Source: Brevundimonas guildfordensis
Lineage (GTDB): Bacteria; Pseudomonadota; Alphaproteobacteria; Caulobacterales; Caulobacteraceae
Reading direction: 5' to 3'
DNA: 64,000 nt
NCBI RefSeq assembly: GCF_014836405.1
Contig: NZ_JACSQU010000001.1
Coordinates: forward strand, 1,364,001 to 1,428,000
Shown here: in pieces, positions 19,603-29,177 of the stretch
Layout: every line of letters begins with the position of its first letter
Numbering within the stretch: the stretch's first letter is position 1
The notes under the pieces: generated by a model
Told to the model about the DNA's origin: nothing
The model's input: the letters and a program-made list of their open reading frames with translations, nothing else
Database searches by the model: none
Program-made: the position numbers and the translations under genes

Positions 19603-20652
19603 TCACCCTTGCGCCTCGCCCACGTCCGGCCCCTTGGCGGCGTCGAAGCGGCCGCTCAGGGCCGCCTCCAGCCGGGCGCGGCCCTCGGCGACATCCAGCG
19701 GCTCGGGCGCACGCACGATGCGGTTCAGCGCGGCCTCGGCGCGGCGCTTGGCCCCGCCTTTCAGCTTCTTCGTTCCCTCGGCGACGGCGGCCATCTCCGT
19801 CAGGTCGCCGTTGCAGTGAAGCACCACGTCGCAACCCGCCTTCAGCGACTGCTCCGCCCGCTCGGTCAGCGTCCCCGACAGGGCCTGCATCGACAGGTCG
19901 TCGGACATGATCAGACCGGAGAAGCCCAGCCGTTCGCGCATCAGGCGGATCGCCTTCTTCGACGTGGTGGCGGGGCGCTTGGCGTCGACGGCGGTGAAGA
20001 CCACGTGGGCCGTCATCGCCATCGGCATGTCCGACAGAGCCTTGAACGGGGCGAAGTCCCAGGCGTCCAGTTCCTCGATCGCCGTCTCGACCACCGGCAG
20101 GTCGTGGTGGCTGTCCGAGAAGGCGCGGCCGTGGCCGGGGATGTGCTTGATGATCGGCAGGACGCCGCCCGCCAGCAGGCCCTCGGCGGCGGCCCGGCCC
20201 AGTTGGGTCACGGTCGCCGGGTCCTGGGCATAGGCGCGGTCGCCGATGATGTCGTGGGCGCCCGGCACCGGCACGTCCAGCACCGGGACGCAGTCGACGT
20301 TGATGCCCAGCTCGCGCAGGTCATGGGCGATCAGGCGCGCGCCTAGCCGCACCAGTTCGCGCGCCGCCGCCGGGTCGTTAGTCGCCTTCAGATAGGCGGC
20401 GCCCGGCGGATATTTCGGCCAGTGCGGCGGTCCGAGGCGCTGCACCCGGCCGCCCTCCTGATCGATCAGCACCGGGGCGTCGTCGCGCCCCACGCTGTCG
20501 CGCAGCTCGGACACCAGCGCCTTGACCTGTTCGGGGCTGTCCACGTTGCGGCGGAACAGGATGAAGCCCCACGGCTTGGCCTCGGCGTAAAAGGCGCGCT
20601 CCTCCGCCGTCAGCCTGTGGCCGGAGCAGCCGTAGATGGCGGCGGAGGTCAT
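19603..20652 (-). CDS. nagZ: Beta-N-acetylglucosaminidase (GH3)
   Basis: The 349-residue cytoplasmic GH3 enzyme removes GlcNAc from 1,6-anhydroMurNAc peptides during cell-wall recycling. The signature KHIPGHG followed by the catalytic His loop SDSHHDLP, and the nucleophile Asp in IMSDDLSMQAL, are present, with VLIDQEGGRVQRL near the N-terminus. It sits 13 bases after the SPOR gene and 16 bases before scpA, so the four genes are probably one transcript. Confidence 0.94.
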   Translation of the reverse strand: MTSAAIYGCSGHRLTAEERAFYAEAKPWGFILFRRNVDSPEQVKALVSELRDSVGRDDAPVLIDQEGGRVQRLGPPHWPKYPPGAAYLKATNDPAAARELVRLGARLIAHDLRELGINVDCVPVLDVPVPGAHDIIGDRAYAQDPATVTQLGRAAAEGLLAGGVLPIIKHIPGHGRAFSDSHHDLPVVETAIEELDAWDFAPFKALSDMPMAMTAHVVFTAVDAKRPATTSKKAIRLMRERLGFSGLIMSDDLSMQALSGTLTERAEQSLKAGCDVVLHCNGDLTEMAAVAEGTKKLKGGAKRRAEAALNRIVRAPEPLDVAEGRARLEAALSGRFDAAKGPDVGEAQG

Positions 20653-20665
20653 GTGCGCTCGCCCC

Positions 20666-21487
20666 TTAGCGGACGATGCAGTCGCGGCCCGCAGCCTTCA
20701 GCGCATTGCAGAAGGCGACGGCGCGTTCACGGCTCATGCCGGTGAAGGTGGTGCGGTAGACGGTCGAACCGTTGGAGGCGGTGACTTCCTGAACGCGCTT
20801 CTCGGCGCCCGAGGCGTACTGGCCGAAGCGCGCTGCAACGGCGGCGTATTCGCGGTCGGCGATGGCGGTCGAGGAGAAGGCGCCGATCTGGACGCCGGAC
20901 GATCCACCGGCCGCGGCCGGGGCCGGCGCGGGCGCCGGGGTCGGCGTCGGAGCCTTCGTCGCCGGAGCCGGCGTTGCGGGGGCCGGCGCAGGTGCAGCGG
21001 GCGCCTTGGTCGCCGGCGCAGGCGCGGCGGGGGCCAGGGGCGAGGATTCAACCGGCGCGGCCGGGGTCGTCGGCGCGGGGCGCGGCAGCACCTCTTCCGG
21101 GCCCGGAGTGAAGGTCGGCGCGGCATCGGACGGCTCGCCGCCGTCGCGATAGACGCGGATGTCGGCCTCAGGGTCGATCGGCTGCGCGTCCAGCGGCGCC
21201 TCGACCTTCATGCTTTCGACCGGCGTGCCGACGGCCGGCGGCGCATCCGTCGAGGAGCGCACGCCCGAGCGGTAGAAGACCACCACGGCCACGATCAGCA
21301 GAAGCAGGACGATGGCGCTGATGATCAGGGTGATCGGCGGCGACTTGGCGGCCGGCGCCCGGCGCGGGTCATAGCCGCCGCGCGTAAAGGGCAGATCATC
21401 GTCGGTCGGCGGCGTATAGGCGCCCCGGTCGCGGCCCCCATTCGGCCCAGCGTTGGGGTTGCCTCGGTGATCGTCGTCGTAGGACAT
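20666..21487 (-). CDS. SPOR-domain cell-division/peptidoglycan-binding protein
   Basis: The 273-residue protein is a bitopic inner-membrane protein: a cytoplasmic Asp/Gly/Pro-rich part, one membrane helix (residues about 51-72), a long Pro/Ala linker (residues about 120-195), and a C-terminal SPOR domain (GVQIGAFSSTAIADREYAAV to the end). SPOR domains bind denuded glycan strands at the septum. The linker's PAPA repeats are low-complexity and give open frames on other strands. Specific role is inferred from domain and from its place beside nagZ. Confidence 0.88.
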   Translation of the reverse strand: MSYDDDHRGNPNAGPNGGRDRGAYTPPTDDDLPFTRGGYDPRRAPAAKSPPITLIISAIVLLLLIVAVVVFYRSGVRSSTDAPPAVGTPVESMKVEAPLDAQPIDPEADIRVYRDGGEPSDAAPTFTPGPEEVLPRPAPTTPAAPVESSPLAPAAPAPATKAPAAPAPAPATPAPATKAPTPTPAPAPAPAAAGGSSGVQIGAFSSTAIADREYAAVAARFGQYASGAEKRVQEVTASNGSTVYRTTFTGMSRERAVAFCNALKAAGRDCIVR

Positions 21488-21573
21488 GGGTCGCGCCTTG
21501 GTGGTCGTGGGACACGCGCGCGAATCGGCGCGCCTCGGCGCTCAGTCTAACGCGCCGCGAAGCCGTTCTCGAA

Positions 21574-22761
21574 TCACAGATCGAGGGCGAGGTCGAGACT
21601 GAACAGCTTGCGATGCACCTCGATGGCGTAACGATCTGTCATCCCGGCGATGTAGTCGCACACGGCCCGCGCCCGCGCGTTCTGGTCGTCGGTCAGGGCC
21701 GAGGCCTGCCACTCGGGCGGCATCACCTCCGGCTCGGCCATGAACAGCTGGAACAACTGGGCCAGCACCCGGCGCGCCTGACTGCGGGTTCGGTTGACGC
21801 GGTAATGGCGGTACATCCGCTCGAACAGGAAGCGCCGCAGCACCGCCAACTCGGCCATCATGCCGACCGAGAACTGGACCAGGGTCTCGGGCGCGTTGCG
21901 GACATCCTCGACAGTCTCGATCCGATGCTTGGCCAGACGGGCTGAGGTCTCGGCGAGAACGTCGTCGACCATGACCCCGATCATGCGGCGCACCGCCTCC
22001 AGCCGCAGCATCCGCTCATCGATATGCGGCCAGTCGGCGCGCGCGCTGGCGATGCAGCGCCCGATCAGGGGCACGTCGGCCAGGTCGGCCAGGCTGAACA
22101 GCCCCGCCTGCACCCCGTCGTCCACGTCGTGGTTGTTATAGGCGATGTCGTCGGCGATGGCCGCGCACTGGGCCTCCAGCGAGGCGAAGGTGCCCAGACG
22201 CAGGTCCCAGTCGGCGTCGCCGCAGGGCGCATAGGCGGCGACCGCCTTCCACGCCGGGTCCGACAGCAGGTGCGCCACCGGACCGTTGTGCTTGACCACG
22301 CCCTCGACCGTCTCCCAGCTGAGGTTAAGGCCGGGGAAGCCGGGATAGCGGGTCTCCAGCTCGGTCACGACGCGGAAGCTCTGGACGTTGTGGTCGAAGC
22401 CGCCGAAGGCCTTCATCTGTTCGTGCAGCTCGTCCTCGCCCGCGTGGCTGAACGGCGGGTGGCCCAGGTCGTGGGCCAGGGCCACCGTCTCGGCCAGATC
22501 GTCGTCCAGCCGCAGGGCGTGGGCCAGCGAGCGGGCGATCTGCGCCACCTCGAGGCTGTGCGTCAGCCGGGTGCGATAGTGGTCCCCCTCATGCGCCACG
22601 AAGACCTGCGTCTTCTCCTTCAGGCGGCGGAAGGCGGTGGCGTGGATGATGCGGTCCCGGTCGCGGGCGAAGGCGGTGCGGGTGCGGCTGGCGGGCTCGA
22701 AAACATGGCGGCCGCGGCTCGCGGCGGGGTTTTCGGCGTAGGAAACGCGGGGCAGGCTCAA
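21574..22761 (-). CDS. dgt: Deoxyguanosinetriphosphate triphosphohydrolase-like protein
   Basis: This HD-domain dNTPase of about 395 residues has the metal-binding residues in [30 protein letters not shown] and the later Asp in [12 protein letters not shown]. It hydrolyses dNTPs to nucleosides and triphosphate. The start is uncertain: TTG at 22761 ([17 protein letters not shown]) gives the family-like N-terminus, while an ATG at 22842 would overlap the divergent erpA start. In related genomes argS usually follows; here a SPOR gene follows. Confidence 0.88.
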   Translation of the reverse strand: MSLPRVSYAENPAASRGRHVFEPASRTRTAFARDRDRIIHATAFRRLKEKTQVFVAHEGDHYRTRLTHSLEVAQIARSLAHALRLDDDLAETVALAHDLGHPPFSHAGEDELHEQMKAFGGFDHNVQSFRVVTELETRYPGFPGLNLSWETVEGVVKHNGPVAHLLSDPAWKAVAAYAPCGDADWDLRLGTFASLEAQCAAIADDIAYNNHDVDDGVQAGLFSLADLADVPLIGRCIASARADWPHIDERMLRLEAVRRMIGVMVDDVLAETSARLAKHRIETVEDVRNAPETLVQFSVGMMAELAVLRRFLFERMYRHYRVNRTRSQARRVLAQLFQLFMAEPEVMPPEWQASALTDDQNARARAVCDYIAGMTDRYAIEVHRKLFSLDLALDL

Positions 22762-22827
22762 GGCGGCAGCACTTCGTGATGGCGACAGGCCTTTGCGAAC
22801 GCCTGTCAGACCCTCATATAGAGGGCT

Positions 22828-23217
22828 GTGAGCACCGTCCAACCTACAGAATCAGACCGCGACCTGTCGCTGTCGATCGCAACCCGGTCGCCCGAAGGCA
22901 TCACGCTGGCCGAAAGCGGCGCGCGCCGCCTGTCCAAACTGTCCGAGACCGAAGGCAAGCAGGTCCTTCTGCGCGTCGCCGTGGACGGCGGCGGCTGCTC
23001 GGGATTCCAATACCGCTTCGAGCTGGTGGACGGTCCCGAGGCCGACGATCTGGTGGTGCGCCGCGACGGTCAGGCCGTGGTCATCGACCCGGTGTCCGTA
23101 CCCTTCCTGAAGGATTCAGAGATCGCCTTCGTCGATGAACTGGCCGGGGCCCAGTTCGTGATCCGCAATCCCAACGCATCCTCAAGCTGCGGCTGCGGCG
23201 TCAGCTTCTCGATCTGA
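22828..23217 (+). CDS. erpA: Iron-sulfur cluster insertion protein ErpA
   Basis: The 129-residue A-type carrier delivers Fe-S clusters to target proteins. The three cluster-binding Cys are in [13 protein letters not shown] and the C-terminal [11 protein letters not shown]. The start is GTG at 22828. It is divergent from dgt, a common alphaproteobacterial arrangement. ErpA rather than IscA is chosen from that context and from the [12 protein letters not shown]-terminus. Confidence 0.92.
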   Translation: MSTVQPTESDRDLSLSIATRSPEGITLAESGARRLSKLSETEGKQVLLRVAVDGGGCSGFQYRFELVDGPEADDLVVRRDGQAVVIDPVSVPFLKDSEIAFVDELAGAQFVIRNPNASSSCGCGVSFSI

Positions 23218-23221
23218 CGGC

Positions 23222-23830
23222 CTAATGGGCTGACGGCCGCGCTTCTTCCGACTTCGTCTTGGCTCGGCCCGCGCGCGGAGCCTCGGCGAAGGCCTGGATC
23301 ATCGCCGCGTTGAAGGCGGGCAGATCGTCGGGGCAGCGGCTGGTGATCAGGCCGTCATCGACGACCACCTCCTTGTCCACCACCTCGGCGCCGGCGTTGC
23401 GCAGATCGGTGCGGATGGACTTGTAAGCCGTCAGGGTGCGCCCCTCGGCCACGCCCGCTTCAATCAAAATCCACGGCGCGTGACAGATGGCGGCCACCGG
23501 CTTGCCCGCGTCGAAAAAGGCGCGGACGAATTTGAGCGCCGCCTGCTCGGTGCGGAGCTGATCCGGATTCGCGACTCCGCCCGGCAAAACCAGACCGTCG
23601 TAGCGAGAGGCGTCCGTCGTTTTCAGCGTCTTGTCGACCGCGATCCTCTCATCGGGCGTCAGGTGATCAAAGCCCTGGATCCAGCCCGGCTCCAGCGAGA
23701 CGATCTCGACCGTCGCGCCTTCTGCGCGCAGCGCCTTCACCGGCTCCTGAAGCTCGATCTGCTCGACCCCGTCGGTCGCCAGGACGGCGATGGTCTTTCC
23801 ATCAAGGGTCTTGTCGGCATGGTCAGGCAT
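23222..23830 (-). CDS. PfpI/DJ-1 family protein (type 1 glutamine amidotransferase fold)
   Basis: The 202-residue protein has the PfpI pattern: DGVEQIELQEPVKALRAEGATVEIVS at the start, LVLPGGVANPDQLR, and the nucleophile elbow AAICHAPWILIEAGVAEG with the catalytic Cys and His. Members are deglycases, chaperones or proteases; the activity here cannot be fixed. It converges on erpA with 4 bases between stops. Confidence 0.88.
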   Translation of the reverse strand: MPDHADKTLDGKTIAVLATDGVEQIELQEPVKALRAEGATVEIVSLEPGWIQGFDHLTPDERIAVDKTLKTTDASRYDGLVLPGGVANPDQLRTEQAALKFVRAFFDAGKPVAAICHAPWILIEAGVAEGRTLTAYKSIRTDLRNAGAEVVDKEVVVDDGLITSRCPDDLPAFNAAMIQAFAEAPRAGRAKTKSEEARPSAH

Positions 23831-23943
23831 GGGGTGCTCCTTGGCGTGAAGGGATGAGATCGGCTGTCCGCCTAGAACCGCTTGTCCGAGCAGAGGTTGC
23901 GGCTTCGCTTGGCGTGACAGGACGCGGCGCCCATCTTCATCCT

Positions 23944-24339
23944 ATGCGCCGCCTCCCCTTCCTTCTGTTGCTGATCGCCGCCCAGTGCGGCGCCGCTGGC
24001 CTGGCCCAGGCGCAGCCCTGGCCGGGTTGGCCCGGCCCCCCGCCAGCCGGCTACAGCGCGTCTGCGACCACCGCCGAGCGGCATCGGCAGGCTATCGAGC
24101 AGTTGCGCGCCCAGGCCGACCAGCGCGAGGCCGAAGCTGAGCGCCAGAGGCTTCAGACGGACCGCGTCCTGCGTCTGCTGGAGGGCGCGCGGATTCCCGC
24201 CCCCGCCCCGCCGCCCGCGACGGCCTATGCGCCGCGCCTCGCCCCCTTGCCCCCGCCGGCGCGCCTTGCGCCTCCGCTCGATCAGAACGCGGCGGGCGTG
24301 CGCGAGATCGACGCTTGGCTCAGCCGACAACCGCACTGA
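23944..24339 (+). CDS. Exported proline-rich coiled-coil protein
   Basis: The 131-residue protein starts with a signal peptide (RRLPFLLLLIAAQCGAAGLAQA), then a Pro/Gly-rich segment, a short coiled coil (residues about 45-82, RQAIEQLRAQADQREAEAER) and a Pro/Ala-rich tail. No family recognised. The longer frame back to 23854 is rejected because the signal peptide begins at this ATG. Probably periplasmic. Confidence 0.6.
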   Translation: MRRLPFLLLLIAAQCGAAGLAQAQPWPGWPGPPPAGYSASATTAERHRQAIEQLRAQADQREAEAERQRLQTDRVLRLLEGARIPAPAPPPATAYAPRLAPLPPPARLAPPLDQNAAGVREIDAWLSRQPH

Positions 24340-24421
24340 TCCCCGACCTGTATTGCATCTCTTCACCTGCCCCTGCGTTTCAGCCTAGCTTCGGAACAGA
24401 CAGCACAGCGGAGAACGGCAG

Positions 24422-25273
24422 ATGCGTTGGCAGGGCGGACGGCGCGGCGGCGGGGTCGAGGATCGTCGAGGCATGGGCGGCGGCGCGGTCGCAGGCGGCG
24501 GCATCGGCGTGCTGGTGCTGGCGGCGATCGGCTATTTCGTCTTCGGCATCGATCCCAACACCACCCAACAGCTAGCCAGCCAGTTCGGCGGCGCCGGCCA
24601 GGCGGAACAGCAGGGCCAGATGGGCTCGCCCGAGGATCAGGACGGCCACTTCGTCGAAGTCATCGGCTCCAACATCAACGACGTCTGGGCGACCAAGCTG
24701 AAGGGCTACACGGCGCCCACCACCGTCCTTTACGAGCAGGGCACCCAGACCGGCTGCGGCTTTGGGCAGGCGGCGATGGGGCCGTTCTACTGTCCGACCG
24801 ATCAGAAGGTCTATCTGGACCTGAGCTTCTGGCGCGAGATGGAAAGCAAGCTGGGCGCGTCCGGCGCCGACTTCGCCAAGGCCTATGTCATCGCCCACGA
24901 GTTCGGCCACCACGTCCAGACCCTGACCGGCGCCAGCCAGCAGGTGCAGCGCGCCCAGCAAGCGGCGCGCTCACAGGCGGAGGGGAATCGCTACTCCGTG
25001 GCGCTGGAGCTTCAGGCCGACTGCTACGCCGGGGTGTGGGCCAGCAACGCGGCCGCTGTCTCGAACGGCCAGGTGGCGCTGGAGCCGGGCGATCTCGAAG
25101 AAGGCATGAAGACGGCGCAGGCCATCGGCGACGACACGCTGCAGCGGCGCGGCGGCGGCCGCGTCTCGCCCGAAAGCTTCACCCACGGCTCCTCGGCCCA
25201 GCGGGTCGAGTGGCTTCAGCGCGGCTATCAGACCGGCGACCCGGCCGCCTGCGACACCTTCTCCCAACTTTGA
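24422..25273 (+). CDS. Neutral zinc metallopeptidase, YpfJ family
   Basis: The 283-residue protein is membrane-anchored: a Gly/Arg-rich start, one helix (GGGIGVLVLAAIGYFVFGI), then a periplasmic domain with the zinc motif AHEFGHHVQ (His159, Glu160, His163) and ELQADCYAGVWA, where a further Glu is expected to complete the metal site. This is the putative zinc metallopeptidase family PF04228. Substrate unknown. A second, Arg-rich reading frame overlaps and is not coding. Confidence 0.9.
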   Translation: MRWQGGRRGGGVEDRRGMGGGAVAGGGIGVLVLAAIGYFVFGIDPNTTQQLASQFGGAGQAEQQGQMGSPEDQDGHFVEVIGSNINDVWATKLKGYTAPTTVLYEQGTQTGCGFGQAAMGPFYCPTDQKVYLDLSFWREMESKLGASGADFAKAYVIAHEFGHHVQTLTGASQQVQRAQQAARSQAEGNRYSVALELQADCYAGVWASNAAAVSNGQVALEPGDLEEGMKTAQAIGDDTLQRRGGGRVSPESFTHGSSAQRVEWLQRGYQTGDPAACDTFSQL

Positions 25274-25285
25274 GGGCGTGACCGA

Positions 25286-26587
25286 TCAGGCGGCCTTCGT
25301 GCGTCTGATGGGCGAGGGCCGCGCATAGGCGAACCAACGCAGCGCCCATTCCAGCGGCCCCATGCTGAAGGCGCGCAGCCACAGCGCGCTGAACGTCATC
25401 TGGAACACCCAGATGCCCGCCGCGACGCCCCAAAGGCCCCACCAGTCGAGCCGGCCCCACAGGTTCAGGCCGTAAAACAGCAGGCCGGCGATGGCGGACT
25501 GGCCCAGATAGTTGGTCAGCGCCATCCGCCCCAGACCTCGCAAGGCCCGCCCGACGAAGCCGAGAAGGTTCATTTTCCACAGCGACAGCAGCAGGCCCAC
25601 GTGCCCCAGCGTCATGGCGCATCGCCCCAGCTCATAACTTGTCTGCGCCGCCCAGGATTCGGAGGAGAACTGGCTGTTCCACAAGACCAAGGCCTGTCCG
25701 CCGTTGACCGCCAGACCCAGGGCGTAGCCGACGCCCGCCAGCGCCAGATAGAAGCGGAGCGACCGCCCGCCGCCTAGAACCCCCAGCTTGAACAGCGCCA
25801 TGCCCAGCAGCATGAAGGCGACTGATTCAATGACCAGGGTGATGGTGTAGCTGGAGGCGGCGTAGTCCAGCCAGGTCCGCACGCTCCATTTCAGCAGCCC
25901 CGCAGCGTCGCCCGTACGCACGGCGACTTCTTCGGCGAGGGCGTCCGGCGACAACGCCTGGGCCGCTTGGGCGCGACCGTGCACCTTCAACGCCTCGGCG
26001 TCTTCGGATGACAGAACGGCCCCAGCCTCGACCTGCAACGCCAGTTCGGCGCCGCGCCGCGCCTCGGCCGCCTGATAAGCCCCCACTGCGGCCGACTCCG
26101 CCGTCAGCAACAGCAGAAGCGCCGCCGACATGGCGATCAGCGTGCGCGGCCGCGCCGTGCGGAAAACGAACAGCAGAAATCCCGACAGGCCGTAGACATA
26201 AAGAATGTCTCCGGGAAACAGCAGGGCGGTCGCGTTGAACACGCCCAGCGCCAGCAGCGCCATGCAACGACGGAAGTAGACGTCCGCCGCCTGGATGGTT
26301 CCTTGTCCGTCGTCGCCCCGCAGGGTGATCAGCAACATCCCCGCGCCGAACAACAGCGTGAACAGCCCGCGCATCGAGCCCTGCACGAACAGGTGCTGGA
26401 TGATCCACGCCGACCAGTCGGGGTTGGTCAGGGTCGGCGGCAGATCCGGGTGATATTGGTCCCAGACTCCGCCCATCATCATGATGTTGACCAGCAGGAT
26501 GCCGCACAGGGCAAACCCCCGCAAAAGGTCCAGGCTTTCCAGCCTTTGACCAGGCGCGACTGCTGTCATGGACGGCGAGGCGATCAT
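25286..26587 (-). CDS. DUF418-family membrane protein
   Basis: The 433-residue protein has about nine to ten membrane helices and opens with RLESLDLLRGFALCGILLVNI, the signature of the DUF418/acyltransferase-like membrane family; the C-terminal DUF418 part contains RMALTNYLGQSAIAGLLFYG and the closing RPSPIRR. Some relatives are implicated in envelope or transport functions, but no activity is established. It is followed convergently by the metallopeptidase and preceded on the same strand by the retropepsin-like gene. Confidence 0.85.
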   Translation of the reverse strand: MIASPSMTAVAPGQRLESLDLLRGFALCGILLVNIMMMGGVWDQYHPDLPPTLTNPDWSAWIIQHLFVQGSMRGLFTLLFGAGMLLITLRGDDGQGTIQAADVYFRRCMALLALGVFNATALLFPGDILYVYGLSGFLLFVFRTARPRTLIAMSAALLLLLTAESAAVGAYQAAEARRGAELALQVEAGAVLSSEDAEALKVHGRAQAAQALSPDALAEEVAVRTGDAAGLLKWSVRTWLDYAASSYTITLVIESVAFMLLGMALFKLGVLGGGRSLRFYLALAGVGYALGLAVNGGQALVLWNSQFSSESWAAQTSYELGRCAMTLGHVGLLLSLWKMNLLGFVGRALRGLGRMALTNYLGQSAIAGLLFYGLNLWGRLDWWGLWGVAAGIWVFQMTFSALWLRAFSMGPLEWALRWFAYARPSPIRRTKAA

Positions 26588-26652
26588 TCAGGGCCCTTAT
26601 CCCCGTTCAGGCCAGGCACGAAACGGATTCCCCTCGGGAGATTCCGTCAAAG

Positions 26653-27597
26653 CTAAACAATGGTCACATCCATCAACGGCGCAAGGTGCAGCTGTCCGCC
26701 GCCAAGGTTCAGGATAACGTCGCGCCCCGCAAACGCCTCCATGCCCAGCAAGGCGTCGGGATAGTTGGGCAGCGGGCGGTCGGCGTAAACGGCCGTCGTC
26801 ACGTCGCGCCACAACTCCTGGCCCAGAGCCACCGTTCGCGCCTGGATCAGCCGAGCCTTGGCCACCCCGCCCAGGACGATGCTTGACCCTTCCTGTTCCG
26901 AACGGCCGTCGAGCAGGCCCGCCGACTGCGCGACGCCTTCGCTCAGCGCCAGCAGGGCCGAAGAGCCGGTGTCGACCAGAGCCCGTATCCGAGAGCCCTC
27001 GACAACCGCTTCGGCGATCAGAGCCGTGCCGGCGCGCCGGACCGGCAGGGCGCGATAGGCCGGAGCCAGCTCAGTCTGCCCGGCGCGAGCCAGCCGCAAT
27101 CGCCGCCGGCGCAGGTCCATTTCCAGCACCGCCTGCATCAACAGGTCTTGCCCCAGGATCAGCGGCGCCCCCAGCCCCTCCTCTTCCGACAGCGGCCCCA
27201 GGTCCAGAATCCCGGCGCGCAGGCGCTCGATGCGCGCCTCGCCGACCGTCAGGTCCAGCGTCACCCCCCGCCCCATCTGGGCGCGCCCGTCCACGCCATA
27301 GGCGATCAGCGGCATGTCGAAGAATCGATCCAACCCCAGCTCGGCCACCAGACGGCGGTCGATCACCGAATACTGGGCGCCGCTGTCGATCAAGGCCGTC
27401 ATCTCACGGCCCGCCAGGGTCACGGTCACGGTCGGCAACAGGGTCCGGGGCGCGACGAACCCCAGCCAGCCGCTGCTTCCGTCCGCGCCGAAGGTCACGC
27501 CGGGACGTCGCCACAGCACATGATCCTTGAGCCACAGCCCGCCGCCGACGGCGGCGGCGGCGGCTCCGGCGCGAATGAAAAGAGAGCGGCGGTTCAT
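26653..27597 (-). CDS. Exported retropepsin-like aspartic protease, two-domain
   Basis: The 314-residue protein has a twin-arginine-like or Sec leader (MNRRSLFIRAGAAAAAVGGG) and two repeats of the retropepsin fold, each with an active-site motif: ALIDSGAQYSVI (residues about 69-80) and ALVDTGSSALLAL (about 210-222). Eukaryotic pepsins also use two lobes, whereas retroviral proteases dimerise; here both aspartates are in one chain. Related bacterial proteins are periplasmic or lipid-anchored. Substrate unknown. Confidence 0.82.
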   Translation of the reverse strand: MNRRSLFIRAGAAAAAVGGGLWLKDHVLWRRPGVTFGADGSSGWLGFVAPRTLLPTVTVTLAGREMTALIDSGAQYSVIDRRLVAELGLDRFFDMPLIAYGVDGRAQMGRGVTLDLTVGEARIERLRAGILDLGPLSEEEGLGAPLILGQDLLMQAVLEMDLRRRRLRLARAGQTELAPAYRALPVRRAGTALIAEAVVEGSRIRALVDTGSSALLALSEGVAQSAGLLDGRSEQEGSSIVLGGVAKARLIQARTVALGQELWRDVTTAVYADRPLPNYPDALLGMEAFAGRDVILNLGGGQLHLAPLMDVTIV

Positions 27598-27772
27598 CGG
27601 CCTGACATGAACTGCGCGCCGATCTAACGCCAGTCCTTTTCCCTCAGCCGCGCCGTCCGCGCCCCCACCGCCCCATCACGGCCAGGTTGTTGCGTCATCT
27701 CATGAAATTTCCCTTCGCATGCGCAAAATAATCATGACGGTCCCGTCAACGGCGGCTAGAAACGACCCCGAT

Positions 27773-29161
27773 ATGACGAATTCAGCTGACCGCTACATCT
27801 CGACGCGCGGCGACGCCGCTCCGACCAATTTCGCCGACGCCCTGCTGCGCGGCATCGCCCCCGACGGCGGCCTCTACATGCCCCAGGCCTGGCCTGCGCT
27901 GCCGGTCGACGCGACCCGACCGGGCCGCAGCTACGCCGAGATCGCCAAGGCGGCGATGGCGCCCTTCATCGGCGACGCCCTGCCGGCTGGCGCGCTGGAC
28001 CGCGCGCTGGACCGTCTGACCAAGGGCTTTGACCATCCGCTGGTGACGCCCCTGGTCGAGCTGGAGCCCGGCCTGTTCGTGCTGGAGCTGTTCCACGGCC
28101 CGACGGCGGCGTTCAAGGACCTGGCCATGCAGTTGGTCGCCGCCCTGTCGGACGAGGCCCTGGCCGCGACGGGCGAGACCCTGACCCTGCTGACCGCCAC
28201 CAGCGGCGACACAGGCGCCGCCGCCGTGCGCGCCTTCGCCGGGGCCGAGCGCATCAAGCTGATCGTGCTGCACCCGCTGGACCGCGTCTCGCCGGTGCAG
28301 CGCAAGCAGATGACGACAGTCGAGGCGGACAACGTGCTGAACCTGGCCGTGCGCGGCGACTTCGACGACTGCCAGCGTCTGGTGAAGGGGCTGCTGGCCG
28401 AAGAGTCCCTGCGCGAACAGGGGCGCCTGTCCTCGGTCAACTCGATCAACTGGGGCCGCCTGGCGGGCCAGATTCCCTATTACGTCTCGGCCACGGCCCA
28501 GCTGGGCCAGGCGGCGACCTTCGTGGTTCCGACCGGCAATTTCGGCGACGCCTTCGCCGGCATCGCCGCCCGCAGGATGGGCCTGCCCGCCGCCGGCTTC
28601 GTCGCCGCCGTCAATCAGAACGACGCCCTGGCCCGCGCCATCAACGAGGGCGTCTATGCCCGCCGCCCCGCGGTCGAGAGCGGCAGCGTGTCGATGGACG
28701 TGCAGGCGCCCTCCAACTTCGAGCGGCTGGTCTATGAAGCCTCGGGCCGCGACGCCGAGGCGACCCGCGCCGTGTTCGAGACCTTCGCCCGCGAGGGGGC
28801 CGTCACCCTGTCGCCTGACCTGCTGGCCGCCCTGCGCGCCGAGGTCTCGGCCGTCTCGGTCGACGAGGCGACGACCAAGGCCGAGATCGCCCACGCCCAC
28901 GCCGCCTGGGGCCGCGTCGTCTGCCCGCATACAGCGGTCGCCCTGGCCGCCGCGCGCCGCATGGACCGCAACGGCGCGCCCATCGTCGCCCTGTCCACCG
29001 CCCACCCGTCCAAGTTCGGCGCCTTCGTCTCGGACGTCCTGGGCGTCGAGCCGGAACCGGCCCCCGTCATCCGAGCCCTGGGCGACCGCCCCGAACGGCT
29101 GACGGTGATCGAGAACACGCCCGAGGCGGCGCTGGCGGCGGTGAAGGGGTTCGCGGGCTAA
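27773..29161 (+). CDS. thrC: Threonine synthase
   Basis: The 462-residue PLP enzyme converts O-phosphohomoserine to threonine. YISTRGDAAPTNFADALLRGIAPDGGLY is the class-typical start (in part), the PLP lysine is Lys115 in GPTAAFKDLAMQ, and TATSGDTGAAA binds phosphate. ATG 27773 is preferred over 27719, which would add 18 unrelated residues. It is unlinked to hom-thrB (31-34 kb, opposite strand) and has no leader peptide that I could see. Confidence 0.95.
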   Translation: MTNSADRYISTRGDAAPTNFADALLRGIAPDGGLYMPQAWPALPVDATRPGRSYAEIAKAAMAPFIGDALPAGALDRALDRLTKGFDHPLVTPLVELEPGLFVLELFHGPTAAFKDLAMQLVAALSDEALAATGETLTLLTATSGDTGAAAVRAFAGAERIKLIVLHPLDRVSPVQRKQMTTVEADNVLNLAVRGDFDDCQRLVKGLLAEESLREQGRLSSVNSINWGRLAGQIPYYVSATAQLGQAATFVVPTGNFGDAFAGIAARRMGLPAAGFVAAVNQNDALARAINEGVYARRPAVESGSVSMDVQAPSNFERLVYEASGRDAEATRAVFETFAREGAVTLSPDLLAALRAEVSAVSVDEATTKAEIAHAHAAWGRVVCPHTAVALAAARRMDRNGAPIVALSTAHPSKFGAFVSDVLGVEPEPAPVIRALGDRPERLTVIENTPEAALAAVKGFAG

Positions 29162-29177
29162 AGCTCCTGCGACGTGC

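Noticed and set aside
24427..25281. An Arg-rich 284-codon frame overlapping the metallopeptidase gene
   Set aside because: The other frame has the HEFGHH zinc motif and a membrane helix; this one is low-complexity Arg/Gly/Pro.
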